Assembly: GCA_905182645.1 (NCBI GenBank)
Contig: CAJJCJ010000006.1
Coordinates: 62,001 to 126,000, forward strand
Length of the DNA: 64,000 bases
Origin: an uncultured Sulfitobacter sp.
GTDB taxonomy: Bacteria; Pseudomonadota; Alphaproteobacteria; Rhodobacterales; Rhodobacteraceae
Direction: 5' to 3'
Shown: positions 56,333 through 64,000 of the stretch, piece by piece
How the letters are laid out: each line of letters begins with the position of its first letter
Position numbering within the stretch: position 1 is the first letter of the stretch
Position numbers and translations under genes: made by a program
Notes under the pieces: generated by a model
The model's database searches: none
Told to the model about the DNA's origin: nothing
What the model saw: the letters and a program-made list of their open reading frames with translations, nothing else

Positions 56333-56752
56333 ATGTATCCTATGAATATATTTTCCCGCCTGCGCACCCTGATGAACGGGGACCCCCAGCCCAAATTGCC
56401 GCCTGCCTTGCAAGAAGGCAAACTGCGAATTCACTTGTTATCGGCCGATTTTACAGATGCCGACGCGGCGATGGCCTATTGTTTTCACGCCGAAGGCGAC
56501 GCCCCCGAACAGATCACCTTTGATCAACCCAGCGCGTTCATTGATACCGGTTTCGTCGAAGTCGTGCACCGCAACCCCGCCACCCGCCTTGCCGATTTTC
56601 TGCCCGCAAAAGACGTTGACCGGACAATCGCCAAGATGAAAGGCGTCAACACGCTGATCATCATCACCGAGGACGCGTTTGGCGGTTTTCCCTACGTGCT
56701 GACGTCCAATAAAATCGTGTATTATATCGGCCCAATTGTGGTGGATGTCTGA
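56333..56752 (+). CDS. Hypothetical protein, small cytoplasmic
   Basis: About 139 residues from ATG 56333 (or 56342). No domain recognised with confidence; the central region (RIHLLSADFTDADAAMAYCF) and the C-terminal half (LIIITEDAFGGFPYVLTSNK, then IVYYIGPIVVDV) suggest a compact alpha/beta protein, vaguely like immunity proteins. It is coupled to the cupin gene by a TGATG overlap. The open frame begins at 56147, but the earlier part has no ribosome binding site. Confidence 0.6.
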   Translation: MYPMNIFSRLRTLMNGDPQPKLPPALQEGKLRIHLLSADFTDADAAMAYCFHAEGDAPEQITFDQPSAFIDTGFVEVVHRNPATRLADFLPAKDVDRTIAKMKGVNTLIIITEDAFGGFPYVLTSNKIVYYIGPIVVDV

Positions 56753-57102
56753 TGAAAAAGGTCAACCTCGCGGATAAACTGGCCACGTTTTCTGACCACT
56801 GGTCGCCACGCATCATCGGGAAATATAATGACAACGATCTCATGGTGGTCAAAGTCCAAGGCGAATTTGTCTGGCACAGCCACCCCAACACCGATGATCT
56901 GTTTCTGTGCCTGTCCGGCTCGGTCGATGTTGAACTGCGCGACAAAACTGTGACCCTGAATGCGGGTGAAATTTGCGTGGTCCCCGCAGGTGTCGAGCAC
57001 CGACCAACAGCGCGCGGTGAGGCACATCTTTTGTTGATTGAGCCCAGCGGCACACCAAACACAGGTGACCCGGACACCGCAGTGCATAAGCCCTTCATAT
57101 GA
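56752..57102 (+). CDS. Single-domain cupin protein
   Basis: 116 residues with both cupin motifs: WHSHPNTDDLFLCLSGSVDV (G-x5-H-x-H-type metal site) and AGEICVVPAGVEHRPTA. Such small cupins are dioxygenases, isomerases or sensors. It overlaps its upstream neighbour by one base and the P1 peptidase by four, forming a three-gene operon. Metal and substrate unknown. Confidence 0.85.
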   Translation: MKKVNLADKLATFSDHWSPRIIGKYNDNDLMVVKVQGEFVWHSHPNTDDLFLCLSGSVDVELRDKTVTLNAGEICVVPAGVEHRPTARGEAHLLLIEPSGTPNTGDPDTAVHKPFI

Positions 57103-58061
57103 TGCGCAATCTGATCACCGATGTGCCGGGTATTCTGATCGGCAATGCACATGACACCCATGTAAAAACTGGCACCACAGTGCTGACTGCAACCCAGCCG
57201 TTCACCTGCGGCGTACACGTTATGGGTGGCGCGCCAGGCACACGCGAAACCGATCTGCTTGCGCCAGATAAACTGGTCGAACAGGTCGACGCGCTTGTGC
57301 TGTCTGGTGGGTCGGCCTTGGGGCTCGATGCGGCGTCCGGCGTGGCAAACGCACTACGCGCATCAGGACGCGGTTTTGCAGTTGGCACTCAACGCGTGCC
57401 CATTGTACCCAGCGCGATCCTGTTTGATCTGCTGAACGGCGGTGACAAAGACTGGCTTGAAAACCCTTATACGGCTTTGGGCGCACAGGCCCTTGCGTCC
57501 GCCAGTAACACCTTTGATCTCGGCACAGCAGGCGCAGGTTTCGGGGCAACCACAGCCAAGCTAAAAGGCGGACTTGGATCGGCCAGCATGTCTCTGCCAG
57601 ACGACACTATCATCGGCGCACTGGTCGCGGTCAACGCCGTCGGATCAGTGACGGTCGGCGACGGACCACACTTCTGGGCGGCGCCATTTGAGGCCCATGG
57701 CGAGTACGGCAATCTCGGCCCCTCACCAACCTACCCCACAGGACGGCCCGCAACCAAAGGGGACGGGCGCAACACCACCATCGGGATCATTGCGACCAAC
57801 GCCAAACTGACCCAAGCACAATGCACGCGCCTTGCAACTGCAGCCCATGATGGGATCGGACGGGCGATTGTGCCTGCGCATACACCTGTCGACGGCGACC
57901 TGATTTTCGCGGCAAGCATGGGGGACGTAGACTGCGACGACTTGCTCCATCTCGGCCACGCCGCAGCAACCTGCATGGCGCGAGCAATTGCACGAGCCGT
58001 CTATCTCGCGCGGTCCACCCCGTTCGAAGACCCACCCTGCTATTCGCGGACGTTTAGCTAA
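57099..58061 (+). CDS. P1-family peptidase (DmpA/L-aminopeptidase-like)
   Basis: 320 residues of the self-processing N-terminal-nucleophile DmpA superfamily. TDVPGILIGNAHDTHVKTGT, VLSGGSALGLDAASGVANAL and the cleavage-site region GRNTTIGIIATNAKLTQAQC fit the family; the predicted nucleophile is the Thr in NTTIG. Members hydrolyse beta-peptides, amides or remove N-terminal residues. The gene overlaps the cupin gene and, tail-to-tail, an alpha/beta hydrolase. It may act on an amide compound together with these neighbours. Confidence 0.85.
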   Translation: MMRNLITDVPGILIGNAHDTHVKTGTTVLTATQPFTCGVHVMGGAPGTRETDLLAPDKLVEQVDALVLSGGSALGLDAASGVANALRASGRGFAVGTQRVPIVPSAILFDLLNGGDKDWLENPYTALGAQALASASNTFDLGTAGAGFGATTAKLKGGLGSASMSLPDDTIIGALVAVNAVGSVTVGDGPHFWAAPFEAHGEYGNLGPSPTYPTGRPATKGDGRNTTIGIIATNAKLTQAQCTRLATAAHDGIGRAIVPAHTPVDGDLIFAASMGDVDCDDLLHLGHAAATCMARAIARAVYLARSTPFEDPPCYSRTFS

Positions 58062-58815
58062 ACAGGGCTCGCGTCAGCGGGCTATCCGCATCCGCCAACC
58101 CATCAATCACATTAAAATGGTGCTGATCAGGGGCAAGGGTTACGCTACAACCCCACGCAAACCCCAACGCTTGGGCTTGCTCAATGAACACCGGACGCTC
58201 ATTCGCGCCGACCCAAACGGTCACGGGCACGTCAGGCGCTGCAGCATCCACTGGGCTTTCAGCCATCGCCTCATCTGCTGACAACTGAAAATCGTCTTGC
58301 ATCTTCGTCTGCATCAATGGGACCAAATCCGTCACCGGCGAAATCGGTACCACACGGGCCAACCGGCCGTCCCAATCCATCCCTGCAAGTCGGGCGACCA
58401 ACTGTCCACCAGCCGAATGCCCCGTCAAACGGATCGGCCCGGGCACACGGGCAGCAGCCAAACGCACCGCCGCTGTCACCTGCTCCGTGATGTCAGAAAT
58501 CCGCACATCAGGGCAAAGATCATACGACGGCATCGCCACCGCCCAGCCATGCGCCAAAGGGCCAGCCGCCAAATGCGACCAGCTAGATTTATCAAACATC
58601 CGCCAATATCCACCATGCACAAACACCACCAAGCCTTTGGACAATCGGTGAGGGTGAAAAATGTCCATCACCTGACGCGGGCTTGGGCCATATGGCACAT
58701 CAATCTCGGCCAAAACTCTGTTGCGAAAACCCACCGCTTGCGTGTTCCAACGATCCGGATAATCCGCAGCACCATCAATATACGCGCCATTGGCGAACCG
58801 ATCATCCATGTCCAT
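58054..58815 (-). CDS. Alpha/beta hydrolase, kynurenine-formamidase-like
   Basis: 253 residues. The oxyanion-hole motif HGGYWRMF and nucleophile elbow GHSAGGQLVAR, with a late catalytic His in DQHHFNVIDGL, match esterases related to arylformamidase. Start 58815 (MDMDDRF) has AAAGG upstream; the much longer open frame is not supported. It is divergent from gabD, with a 90-base gap. Confidence 0.85.
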   Translation of the reverse strand: MDMDDRFANGAYIDGAADYPDRWNTQAVGFRNRVLAEIDVPYGPSPRQVMDIFHPHRLSKGLVVFVHGGYWRMFDKSSWSHLAAGPLAHGWAVAMPSYDLCPDVRISDITEQVTAAVRLAAARVPGPIRLTGHSAGGQLVARLAGMDWDGRLARVVPISPVTDLVPLMQTKMQDDFQLSADEAMAESPVDAAAPDVPVTVWVGANERPVFIEQAQALGFAWGCSVTLAPDQHHFNVIDGLADADSPLTRALFS

Positions 58816-58905
58816 GTTTGGGCCTTTCATAATGCCAGTGTCGGTTTGCGCTTTACCAACGTGACCGCGCAAGGTCAGATGGGGAAAACTGAACAGGAGC
58901 CTACC

Positions 58906-60384
58906 ATGCTTGACGACATCACCAACCTCAAATCCATGCTGAAGCGCCCTGATCTGGTCTGCGAAGACGCGTTTATTGGCGGCGAATGGTCTGCGGCCGC
59001 ATCTGGCAAAACCTTTGACGTGACCAACCCCGCACGTGGGGACGTGATTGCAACCGTCGCTGACCTTGATCGGGCCGACGTGGCACGGGCCATTTACGCA
59101 GCAAAAAAGGCGCAAGTTGGCTGGGCCACTTTGGCCGCCAAAGCACGCTCTAATATCTTGCGCAAATGGTTTGACCTTCTGATGGCCAACCAAGAAGACC
59201 TCGCGATCATCATGACCGCGGAACAAGGCAAACCAATGACTGAATCGCGTGGCGAAGTCGCTTACGGCGCGTCGTTCATCGAATGGTTCGGCGAAGAGGC
59301 CAAGCGCAACTATGGCGAAACCATCCCCGGTCACATGGCCGACAAACGGATCACCGTGATTAAACAGCCCATCGGTGTGGCAGCCGCGATCACGCCTTGG
59401 AACTTCCCCAACGCAATGATCGCTCGCAAAGTGGCCCCTGCACTTGCCGCTGGCTGTGCGTTCGTGGTGCGCCCTGCATCCCAAACACCGCTGTCAGCTC
59501 TCGCCATGGCCAAACTGGCGCAAGAGGCAGGCGTGCCAAACGGCGTGATTTCCGTCGTGCCGTCCAACGACGCATCAGGCATCGGCAAAGAGTTCTGCGA
59601 AAACCCGATTGTGCGCAAATTGTCGTTCACCGGATCAACCCAAGTCGGGCGCATCTTGATGAAACAAGCCGCGGATCAGGTCATGAAATGCTCGATGGAA
59701 TTGGGCGGCAACGCGCCGTTCATCGTGTTTGACGACGCCGATCTGGACGAGGCCGTGATCGGCGCCATTGCCTGCAAATTCCGCAACAACGGCCAAACAT
59801 GCGTCTGCGCCAACCGGATTTACGTGCAAGCGGGCGTCTATGATGCCTTCGCACAAAAGCTGAAGATCGCGGTTGAGAACCTGCTCGTTGGCGATGGCAT
59901 GACAGACGGCACCACGCTTGGACCGCTGATCGAACCTTCCGCAGTCGTCAAAGTACAATCGCACCTCGATGACGCCTTATCCAAAGGCGCCACAGTCCTG
60001 ACAGGCGGAAAACCACACGCTCTTGGCGGCTTGTTCTTCGAGCCAACAATCGTGACAGGGGCGACCAAAGACATGGTTGTCAGCACCGACGAGACATTTG
60101 GCCCCTTCGCGCCTTTGTTCAAATTCGAAGACGAAGACAACGTGATCGCCCTTGCCAATGATACGATCTTTGGGCTGGCATCCTATTTCTATGCCAAAGA
60201 CATCAGCCGCGTCGCCAAAGTGGCCGAGGCACTGGAATACGGCATCGTCGGCATCAACACGGGCATCATTTCGACCGAAGTGGCGCCGTTTGGTGGGATC
60301 AAACAGTCTGGTCTTGGCCGCGAAGGCAGCAGGCACGGGATGGATGACTACATGGAAATGAAATACATCTGCACGTCCGTTTAA
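58906..60384 (+). CDS. gabD: NAD(P)-dependent succinate-semialdehyde dehydrogenase
   Basis: 492 residues. ITPWNFPNAMIARKVAPALA, FTGSTQVGRILMKQAAD, catalytic Glu in SMELGGNAPFIVFDDADLD and Cys in NNGQTCVCANRIYVQ identify the GabD subgroup of aldehyde dehydrogenases, producing succinate from succinate semialdehyde. CAGGAG lies before ATG 58906. A large inverted repeat follows the stop. Confidence 0.9.
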   Translation: MLDDITNLKSMLKRPDLVCEDAFIGGEWSAAASGKTFDVTNPARGDVIATVADLDRADVARAIYAAKKAQVGWATLAAKARSNILRKWFDLLMANQEDLAIIMTAEQGKPMTESRGEVAYGASFIEWFGEEAKRNYGETIPGHMADKRITVIKQPIGVAAAITPWNFPNAMIARKVAPALAAGCAFVVRPASQTPLSALAMAKLAQEAGVPNGVISVVPSNDASGIGKEFCENPIVRKLSFTGSTQVGRILMKQAADQVMKCSMELGGNAPFIVFDDADLDEAVIGAIACKFRNNGQTCVCANRIYVQAGVYDAFAQKLKIAVENLLVGDGMTDGTTLGPLIEPSAVVKVQSHLDDALSKGATVLTGGKPHALGGLFFEPTIVTGATKDMVVSTDETFGPFAPLFKFEDEDNVIALANDTIFGLASYFYAKDISRVAKVAEALEYGIVGINTGIISTEVAPFGGIKQSGLGREGSRHGMDDYMEMKYICTSV

Positions 60385-60393
60385 ACGAAAACA

Positions 60394-60440
60394 GTCGCAC
60401 GGCTATCAGTTCAAAAAATTGTGACCACAGGCCGTGCGAC
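60394..60440. repeat. 10-bp inverted repeat after gabD
   Basis: GTCGCACGGC (60394-60403) and GCCGTGCGAC (60431-60440) around a 27-base loop containing AAAAAATTGTGACC. It could form an RNA stem at the 3' end of gabD, or mark old mobile DNA near the adjoining truncated gene. The remaining sequence to 60520 shows nothing else. Confidence 0.5.
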
Positions 60441-60520
60441 GTTCGTCTAAGTTGTGAAAAAATCAACGCGGATGGACAGTATGGCCAAAGCCAAAAAATC
60501 AACCAACAAACATAATGCTG

Positions 60521-60811
60521 CACACCGAGCGCCGCAGCATAACGCACGGACCGCTTAAAATCTTGGCGGAACCGCGACCCAGCAACCGCAACAAACCCAC
60601 GTGCGCCACCTGTATAATTCGGGGGCGGACAATTGATCGTCGCCAATGGCAAGTCATTGCGGGCCAGCACCTTCAATATATCGGGCACCGCAACATCGTA
60701 GGGAAACAGTACCTCGACCGCGTCAAACCCCGTTGCACGGGCTGCAGCAAACCGCTCCAAGAATGGCAGCTACGCAAACAACATCGTCAGGTTGGCGCAA
60801 AAGCGCGGCAT
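60521..60811 (-). pseudogene. Hydroxypyruvate isomerase (Hyi-like) N-terminal remnant with an internal TAG
   Basis: ATG 60811 overlaps the TGA of the DUF1285 gene. The frame reads MPRFCANLTMLFA, TAG (60770-60772), LPFLERFAAARATGFDAVEV, then FPYDVAVPDILK, INCPPPNYTGGARGFVAV and FRQDFKRSVRYAAALGVQH, after which similarity ends at about 60521. The order matches the first about 100 residues of the AP-endonuclease-like TIM-barrel isomerase family (about 260 residues). Both a nonsense codon and a 3' deletion are present, so no active enzyme is expected. Confidence 0.78.
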
Positions 60812-61407
60812 CAGGACAGCTCTGCCGCTGGAATAATCCTGAAAAACGCGCCCTTGGATCGGACACCAAACCAACGAACACCGTCCACCCCAGCCTCTTC
60901 ACCCTCATCAACCAAACGGTAAAACGACTTGCGATCAATAAGCGCCTCTAGGTTGGAGCGGACCAAAACATAAGGCGACGGCTCACCGGTTTGCGGGTCA
61001 CGAACAACGCGGATCGGATGCTCTGGACCTGCCGTGAAAAAGTCACCGACATTTGTTTCAAATACCAACCCGTCATCCACACGGTTGAAATCCACGGCCA
61101 CAAACGGGGCATCCTCCACCGTGATCCCGACCTTCTCAACTGGGGTCACCAGAAAGTAATCGTCGCCATCGCGGCGCAGAATCGTCGAAAATAGCTTCAC
61201 CAGCTCGACCCGACCAATCGGCGTGCCAAGGTAAAACCACGTCCCATCCCGCGCGATGCGCATGTCCAAATCCCCGCAAAACGGCGGATTCCACAAATGC
61301 ACGGGCGGCAATTCGCCTTTTTTGGCGGCGCGCGCGGCTGCAGCAAGGCTTTCAGCGCTTGGGGTCACGTTCTTTTGTTCGGTCATTGTTTTTGCCATTG
61401 GGGTCAT
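60811..61407 (-). CDS. DUF1285 family protein
   Basis: 198 residues. PPVHLWNPPFCGDLDMRIAR, DGTWFYLGTPIGRVELVKLF and FRVDDG-like VDFNRVDDGLVFETNVGD are typical of DUF1285. Function unknown; the family is commonly encoded beside moxR in Rhodobacterales, as here (divergent, 48-base gap). Start is uncertain among ATGs at 61407, 61398 and 61386; none has a strong ribosome binding site. Confidence 0.82.
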   Translation of the reverse strand: MTPMAKTMTEQKNVTPSAESLAAAARAAKKGELPPVHLWNPPFCGDLDMRIARDGTWFYLGTPIGRVELVKLFSTILRRDGDDYFLVTPVEKVGITVEDAPFVAVDFNRVDDGLVFETNVGDFFTAGPEHPIRVVRDPQTGEPSPYVLVRSNLEALIDRKSFYRLVDEGEEAGVDGVRWFGVRSKGAFFRIIPAAELS

Positions 61408-61455
61408 TGGGGTTATCTGTTGTTATAAGCATATAGGTGAAACAGGAGCATTGTC

Positions 61456-62463
61456 ATGGCAAACCCCGATCAATTGGTCGCAGACATCAAAATTTTGCGC
61501 GGGAAACTGGCTGAGGCACGCACCAGTATTGCTGCGCGGTTCATCGGGCAGCCCCGTGTTGTGGACCTGACACTAACGGCGCTGATATGTGGCGGCCATG
61601 CCGTCTTGGTCGGGCTGCCTGGTTTGGGGAAAACCCGTCTGGTTGATACCCTATCCACCGTGATGGGCCTGCATGGCAATCGTATTCAGTTCACGCCAGA
61701 CCTGATGCCTGCCGACATTCTTGGCTCTGAAATCCTTGACACCGAAGCCGACGGCACCCGCAGCTTTCGCTTTATCCAAGGGCCAGTATTTTGCCAGCTG
61801 CTGATGGCCGACGAGATTAACCGCGCATCGCCGCGCACCCAATCCGCGCTCCTGCAAGCCATGCAGGAAAAACAGGTCACCATCGCGGGCCAAAACCGCC
61901 CGCTTGGCGCGCCGTTCCATGTGCTCGCCACACAAAACCCGATCGAACAAGAAGGCACATATCCCCTGCCAGAGGCACAACTCGATCGGTTCCTCATGCA
62001 GATCGATGTGCCATATCCTGATCGGGACACAGAAAAAGACATCCTGATAGCCACAACAGGTGCGACTGAAAACGAGGCAACTGCAGTCTTCACCTCACAA
62101 GAGTTGCTTGACGCGCAAACCCTGCTGCGGCGCATGCCAGTGGGCGACAATATCGTTGAGATGATCCTCGATCTGGTCCGGTCCTGCCGCCCCGATGATG
62201 ATGCATCTGCCGCGATCCGCGACAATATCAGCTGGGGGCCCGGTCCGCGTGCGGCCCAAGCGCTCATGCTCACCGTGCGCGCCCAAGCCCTGCTGTCTGG
62301 TCGCCTTGCACCCAGCGCCGAAGACGTCATGGCCATGGCCGTGCCAGTCCTTGAACACCGTATGGCTCTGTCGTTTGCAGCTCGTGCGCGCGGAGTCAGC
62401 ATCACCGATATCATCACCGACGTTGCAGTCTCTGTCACCCAAACAAAGGCCGCCGTCGCGTGA
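61456..62463 (+). CDS. MoxR-family AAA+ ATPase
   Basis: 335 residues. Walker A GLPGLGKTRLVDTLS near residue 57, the MoxR pattern FTPDLMPADILGSEIL, Walker B LLMADEINRASPRTQSALLQ and sensor region VLATQNPIEQEGTYPLPEAQ are present. It acts as a chaperone-like ATPase together with von Willebrand-type proteins. CAGGAG lies before the ATG. It overlaps the DUF58 gene by 4 bases (GTGA). Confidence 0.93.
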   Translation: MANPDQLVADIKILRGKLAEARTSIAARFIGQPRVVDLTLTALICGGHAVLVGLPGLGKTRLVDTLSTVMGLHGNRIQFTPDLMPADILGSEILDTEADGTRSFRFIQGPVFCQLLMADEINRASPRTQSALLQAMQEKQVTIAGQNRPLGAPFHVLATQNPIEQEGTYPLPEAQLDRFLMQIDVPYPDRDTEKDILIATTGATENEATAVFTSQELLDAQTLLRRMPVGDNIVEMILDLVRSCRPDDDASAAIRDNISWGPGPRAAQALMLTVRAQALLSGRLAPSAEDVMAMAVPVLEHRMALSFAARARGVSITDIITDVAVSVTQTKAAVA

Positions 62464-63329
62464 CAAAAGCCCTGACGCTCAGATCGGATGCCCAAGGGCT
62501 TGCAGCCCCGATGCCCGCGCTATTGGCCGCCGCCGATCAATTGGCGTCTACCGTCATGCTGGGCGATCACGGGCGCAGACGTGCAGGTATGGGCGACATA
62601 TTTTGGCAGTACCGACCCGCGCAGCAAGGCGATGAAGCACGCGCAATCGACTGGCGCAGATCAGCCCGTGCAGACAGTAACTTTGTCGCTGACAAAGAAT
62701 GGCAAATTGCACAATCTGTCCTGCTTTGGGTCGACCAATCCGCCGCGATGCAATTCACATCTGACGACAACATTTCCACCAAATCCGCATGCGCCCGCAC
62801 GCTCGCACTTGCCACAGCAATCCTGCTGACACGTGGCGGCGAACGGGTCGGTCTGACAGGGCGTCGGCTTCCGCCAAAACGCGGCGCAGGTCAAATCCGA
62901 CAAATGGCCGAACTATTGTGCAAAAACGACAACAGCGATTTTGGAAGCCCCGACACCCAAGGACTATTGCCGCACAGTCGCGCTCTTTTTATCAGCGATT
63001 TCTTAGGCGGCATCGGCCCCACCAAAGCGGCCCTATTCGAAGCTGCAGATCGCGGGATCAAAGGCTGCATTCTGCAAATCCTCGACCCACAAGAAGAGGC
63101 ATTCCCGTTCAGTGGGCGCACCAGTTTCCACTCCATGGGCGGCAGTATAACCCATGAAACCCTATCCGCAGATGGGCTCAAAAAACGCTACCTCGACAAA
63201 CTCGCCAAACGCAAAGACGCGCTGCAAACCCTTGCGCGCCAAACCGGTTGGCAGTTCCACACGCACCACACAAACGCCCCCGCAACATCTGCCCTGCTCT
63301 GGCTCTACCAATCACTGGAGGCGCAGTAA
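62460..63329 (+). CDS. DUF58 domain protein (MoxR partner)
   Basis: 289 residues from a GTG start that overlaps the moxR TGA. Family markers are GRRRAGMGDIFWQYRPAQQG, AIDWRRSARADSNFVADKEW near residue 60 and LLWVDQSAAMQF. The DUF58/VWA-like fold interacts with MoxR ATPases in envelope or cofactor assembly. It ends directly before the next gene (TAAATG, no gap). Confidence 0.9.
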   Translation: MTKALTLRSDAQGLAAPMPALLAAADQLASTVMLGDHGRRRAGMGDIFWQYRPAQQGDEARAIDWRRSARADSNFVADKEWQIAQSVLLWVDQSAAMQFTSDDNISTKSACARTLALATAILLTRGGERVGLTGRRLPPKRGAGQIRQMAELLCKNDNSDFGSPDTQGLLPHSRALFISDFLGGIGPTKAALFEAADRGIKGCILQILDPQEEAFPFSGRTSFHSMGGSITHETLSADGLKKRYLDKLAKRKDALQTLARQTGWQFHTHHTNAPATSALLWLYQSLEAQ

Positions 63330-64000
63330 ATGTGGACGCTCGGCCCCCTTGGTTTCACCGTACCGTTGCTTTTGCTTGGCCTGATCATCTTGCCAATCTT
63401 GTGGCTTTTACTGCGCGCGGTTCCACCCGCCCCCGTCAAACGACGCTTTCCTGGCGTGGCACTTTTGCTGGGCCTACAAGATGACGAAAGCCAATCCGAC
63501 CGGACCCCGTGGTGGCTTTTGCTGCTTCGGCTCATCGCGGTCGCTGCCCTCATCATTGGCTTCGCAGGCCCAGTGCTCAACCCCACCGACAGCCGCGCAG
63601 GCACAGGCAATTTGCTGATAGCACTTGATGGATCATGGGCAGGCGCTCCCAGCTGGACGGCGCGCATCAAACGGGTCGACGCACTCCTATCAGAGGCGGC
63701 GCGCGACGACCGACCCGTCAGCGTCATAAACCTGTCCAATCTGCCCGCAGGCGACCTGACATTCAGCGCGGCAAGCACTTGGCAAAGCCGCCTTGCAAAT
63801 CTGCAACCCCAACCATGGCAACCCCGCGCCGTGGCTGATTGGGTATCCGCACAAACTGCAAATTTTGAAACACAGTGGATGTCAGACGGCATCGACTGGG
63901 AAGGGCGAACAGCAGCGCTTTCCGCATTCGAGGCGAAAGGCACCGTCACAGTCTTCCAATCGCCGCGCGCAACCTTTGGGCTTCAGCCCGCTGTCTTTGA
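63330..64000 (+). CDS. BatA/DUF4159-type membrane protein, 5' part (runs off the window)
   Basis: 223 codons are visible and stay open to the last base. The N-terminal BatA-like segment (GPLGFTVPLLLLGLIILPIL, helix 1; RRFPGVALLLGLQDD; LLLRLIAVAALIIGFAGPVL, helix 2) is followed by a von Willebrand-like region (LLIALDGSWAGAP). In this gene order such proteins usually carry a DUF4159 domain further on, which would lie outside the window. Confidence 0.85.
   Translation, partial: MWTLGPLGFTVPLLLLGLIILPILWLLLRAVPPAPVKRRFPGVALLLGLQDDESQSDRTPWWLLLLRLIAVAALIIGFAGPVLNPTDSRAGTGNLLIALDGSWAGAPSWTARIKRVDALLSEAARDDRPVSVINLSNLPAGDLTFSAASTWQSRLANLQPQPWQPRAVADWVSAQTANFETQWMSDGIDWEGRTAALSAFEAKGTVTVFQSPRATFGLQPAVF

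Noticed and set aside
58297-58905. 203-codon extension ahead of gabD
   Set aside because: It runs antisense through the alpha/beta hydrolase gene; the ribosome binding site and homology both start at 58906.

Overview
The window looks like a chromosomal segment of a marine alphaproteobacterium of the Rhodobacteraceae (Roseobacter group). The evidence is the gene content: a complete set of typical rhodobacteral metabolic operons (sdhCDAB with small inserted lipoprotein genes, mdh, sucCD, sucAB-lpd), ethylmalonyl-CoA pathway genes, an acyl-homoserine-lactone (AHL) locus, small families common in this group (TIGR02186, TIGR02300, DUF1523, DUF1285, DUF1737, NnrU), and moderately high GC judged by eye. 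Genus cannot be fixed from the sequence alone. No insertion sequence, CRISPR array or rRNA was found; there is one tRNA (Ala-GGC).

Layout. 1-3905: the end of a nucleoside/sugar-type ABC importer operon (two permeases), a 21-bp perfect hairpin, then a TauE/SafE exporter with its TIGR02186 partner. 3902-7151: SF1 helicase, luxI, and a luxR plus a small upstream gene that both carry an in-frame stop. 7290-12308: ccr, an acyltransferase and ecm (ethylmalonyl-CoA pathway). 12375-14503: DUF4329, deoD, DUF1989. 14571-25970: sdh operon, mch-DUF1737-nnrU-mcl2 operon, a broken small secreted-protein gene, a second TauE, mdh, GFA protein and sucC. 26093-34481: sucD, sucA, sucB, two MAPEG genes, lpd and a GntR regulator. 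34513-37303: metallopeptidase, TIGR02300, tRNA-Ala with an integrase remnant and a decarboxylase remnant, MBL hydrolase. 37302-44486: organosulfonate-type operon (hpsN, Zn-ADH, comD, comE) divergent from a LacI regulator, then a beta-hydroxyacid dehydrogenase and a sugar-acid dehydratase. 44615-46792: truncated kefB joined to a decayed DUF4173 gene. 46882-51930: rpe, AraC regulator, deoC, tandem-domain aldehyde dehydrogenase. 52009-60384: DUF1523, small membrane protein, truncated DUF6638-like gene, L,D-transpeptidase, creatinase-type hydrolase, cupin, P1 peptidase, alpha/beta hydrolase, succinate-semialdehyde dehydrogenase. 60394-64000: hydroxypyruvate isomerase remnant, DUF1285, and the start of a moxR-DUF58-DUF4159 operon.

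How the genes work together. The core is central carbon metabolism: nearly all of the lower TCA cycle plus four ethylmalonyl-CoA pathway steps for C2 assimilation. The palindrome TTTGTGATCACAA-like occurs as a pair with 21-bp centre spacing upstream of both sdhC and sucC, and once upstream of the gntR gene next to lpd. This suggests one GntR-controlled TCA regulon.

The second theme is gene decay. Five in-frame stop codons (7068-7070, 6926-6928, 21840-21842, 46670-46672, 60770-60772) interrupt otherwise well-kept reading frames, and all are compatible with C-to-T changes in Gln codons. Four apparent deletion scars truncate genes (about 36155, 46030, 53940, 60520). The quorum-sensing receptor is among the casualties although luxI looks intact.
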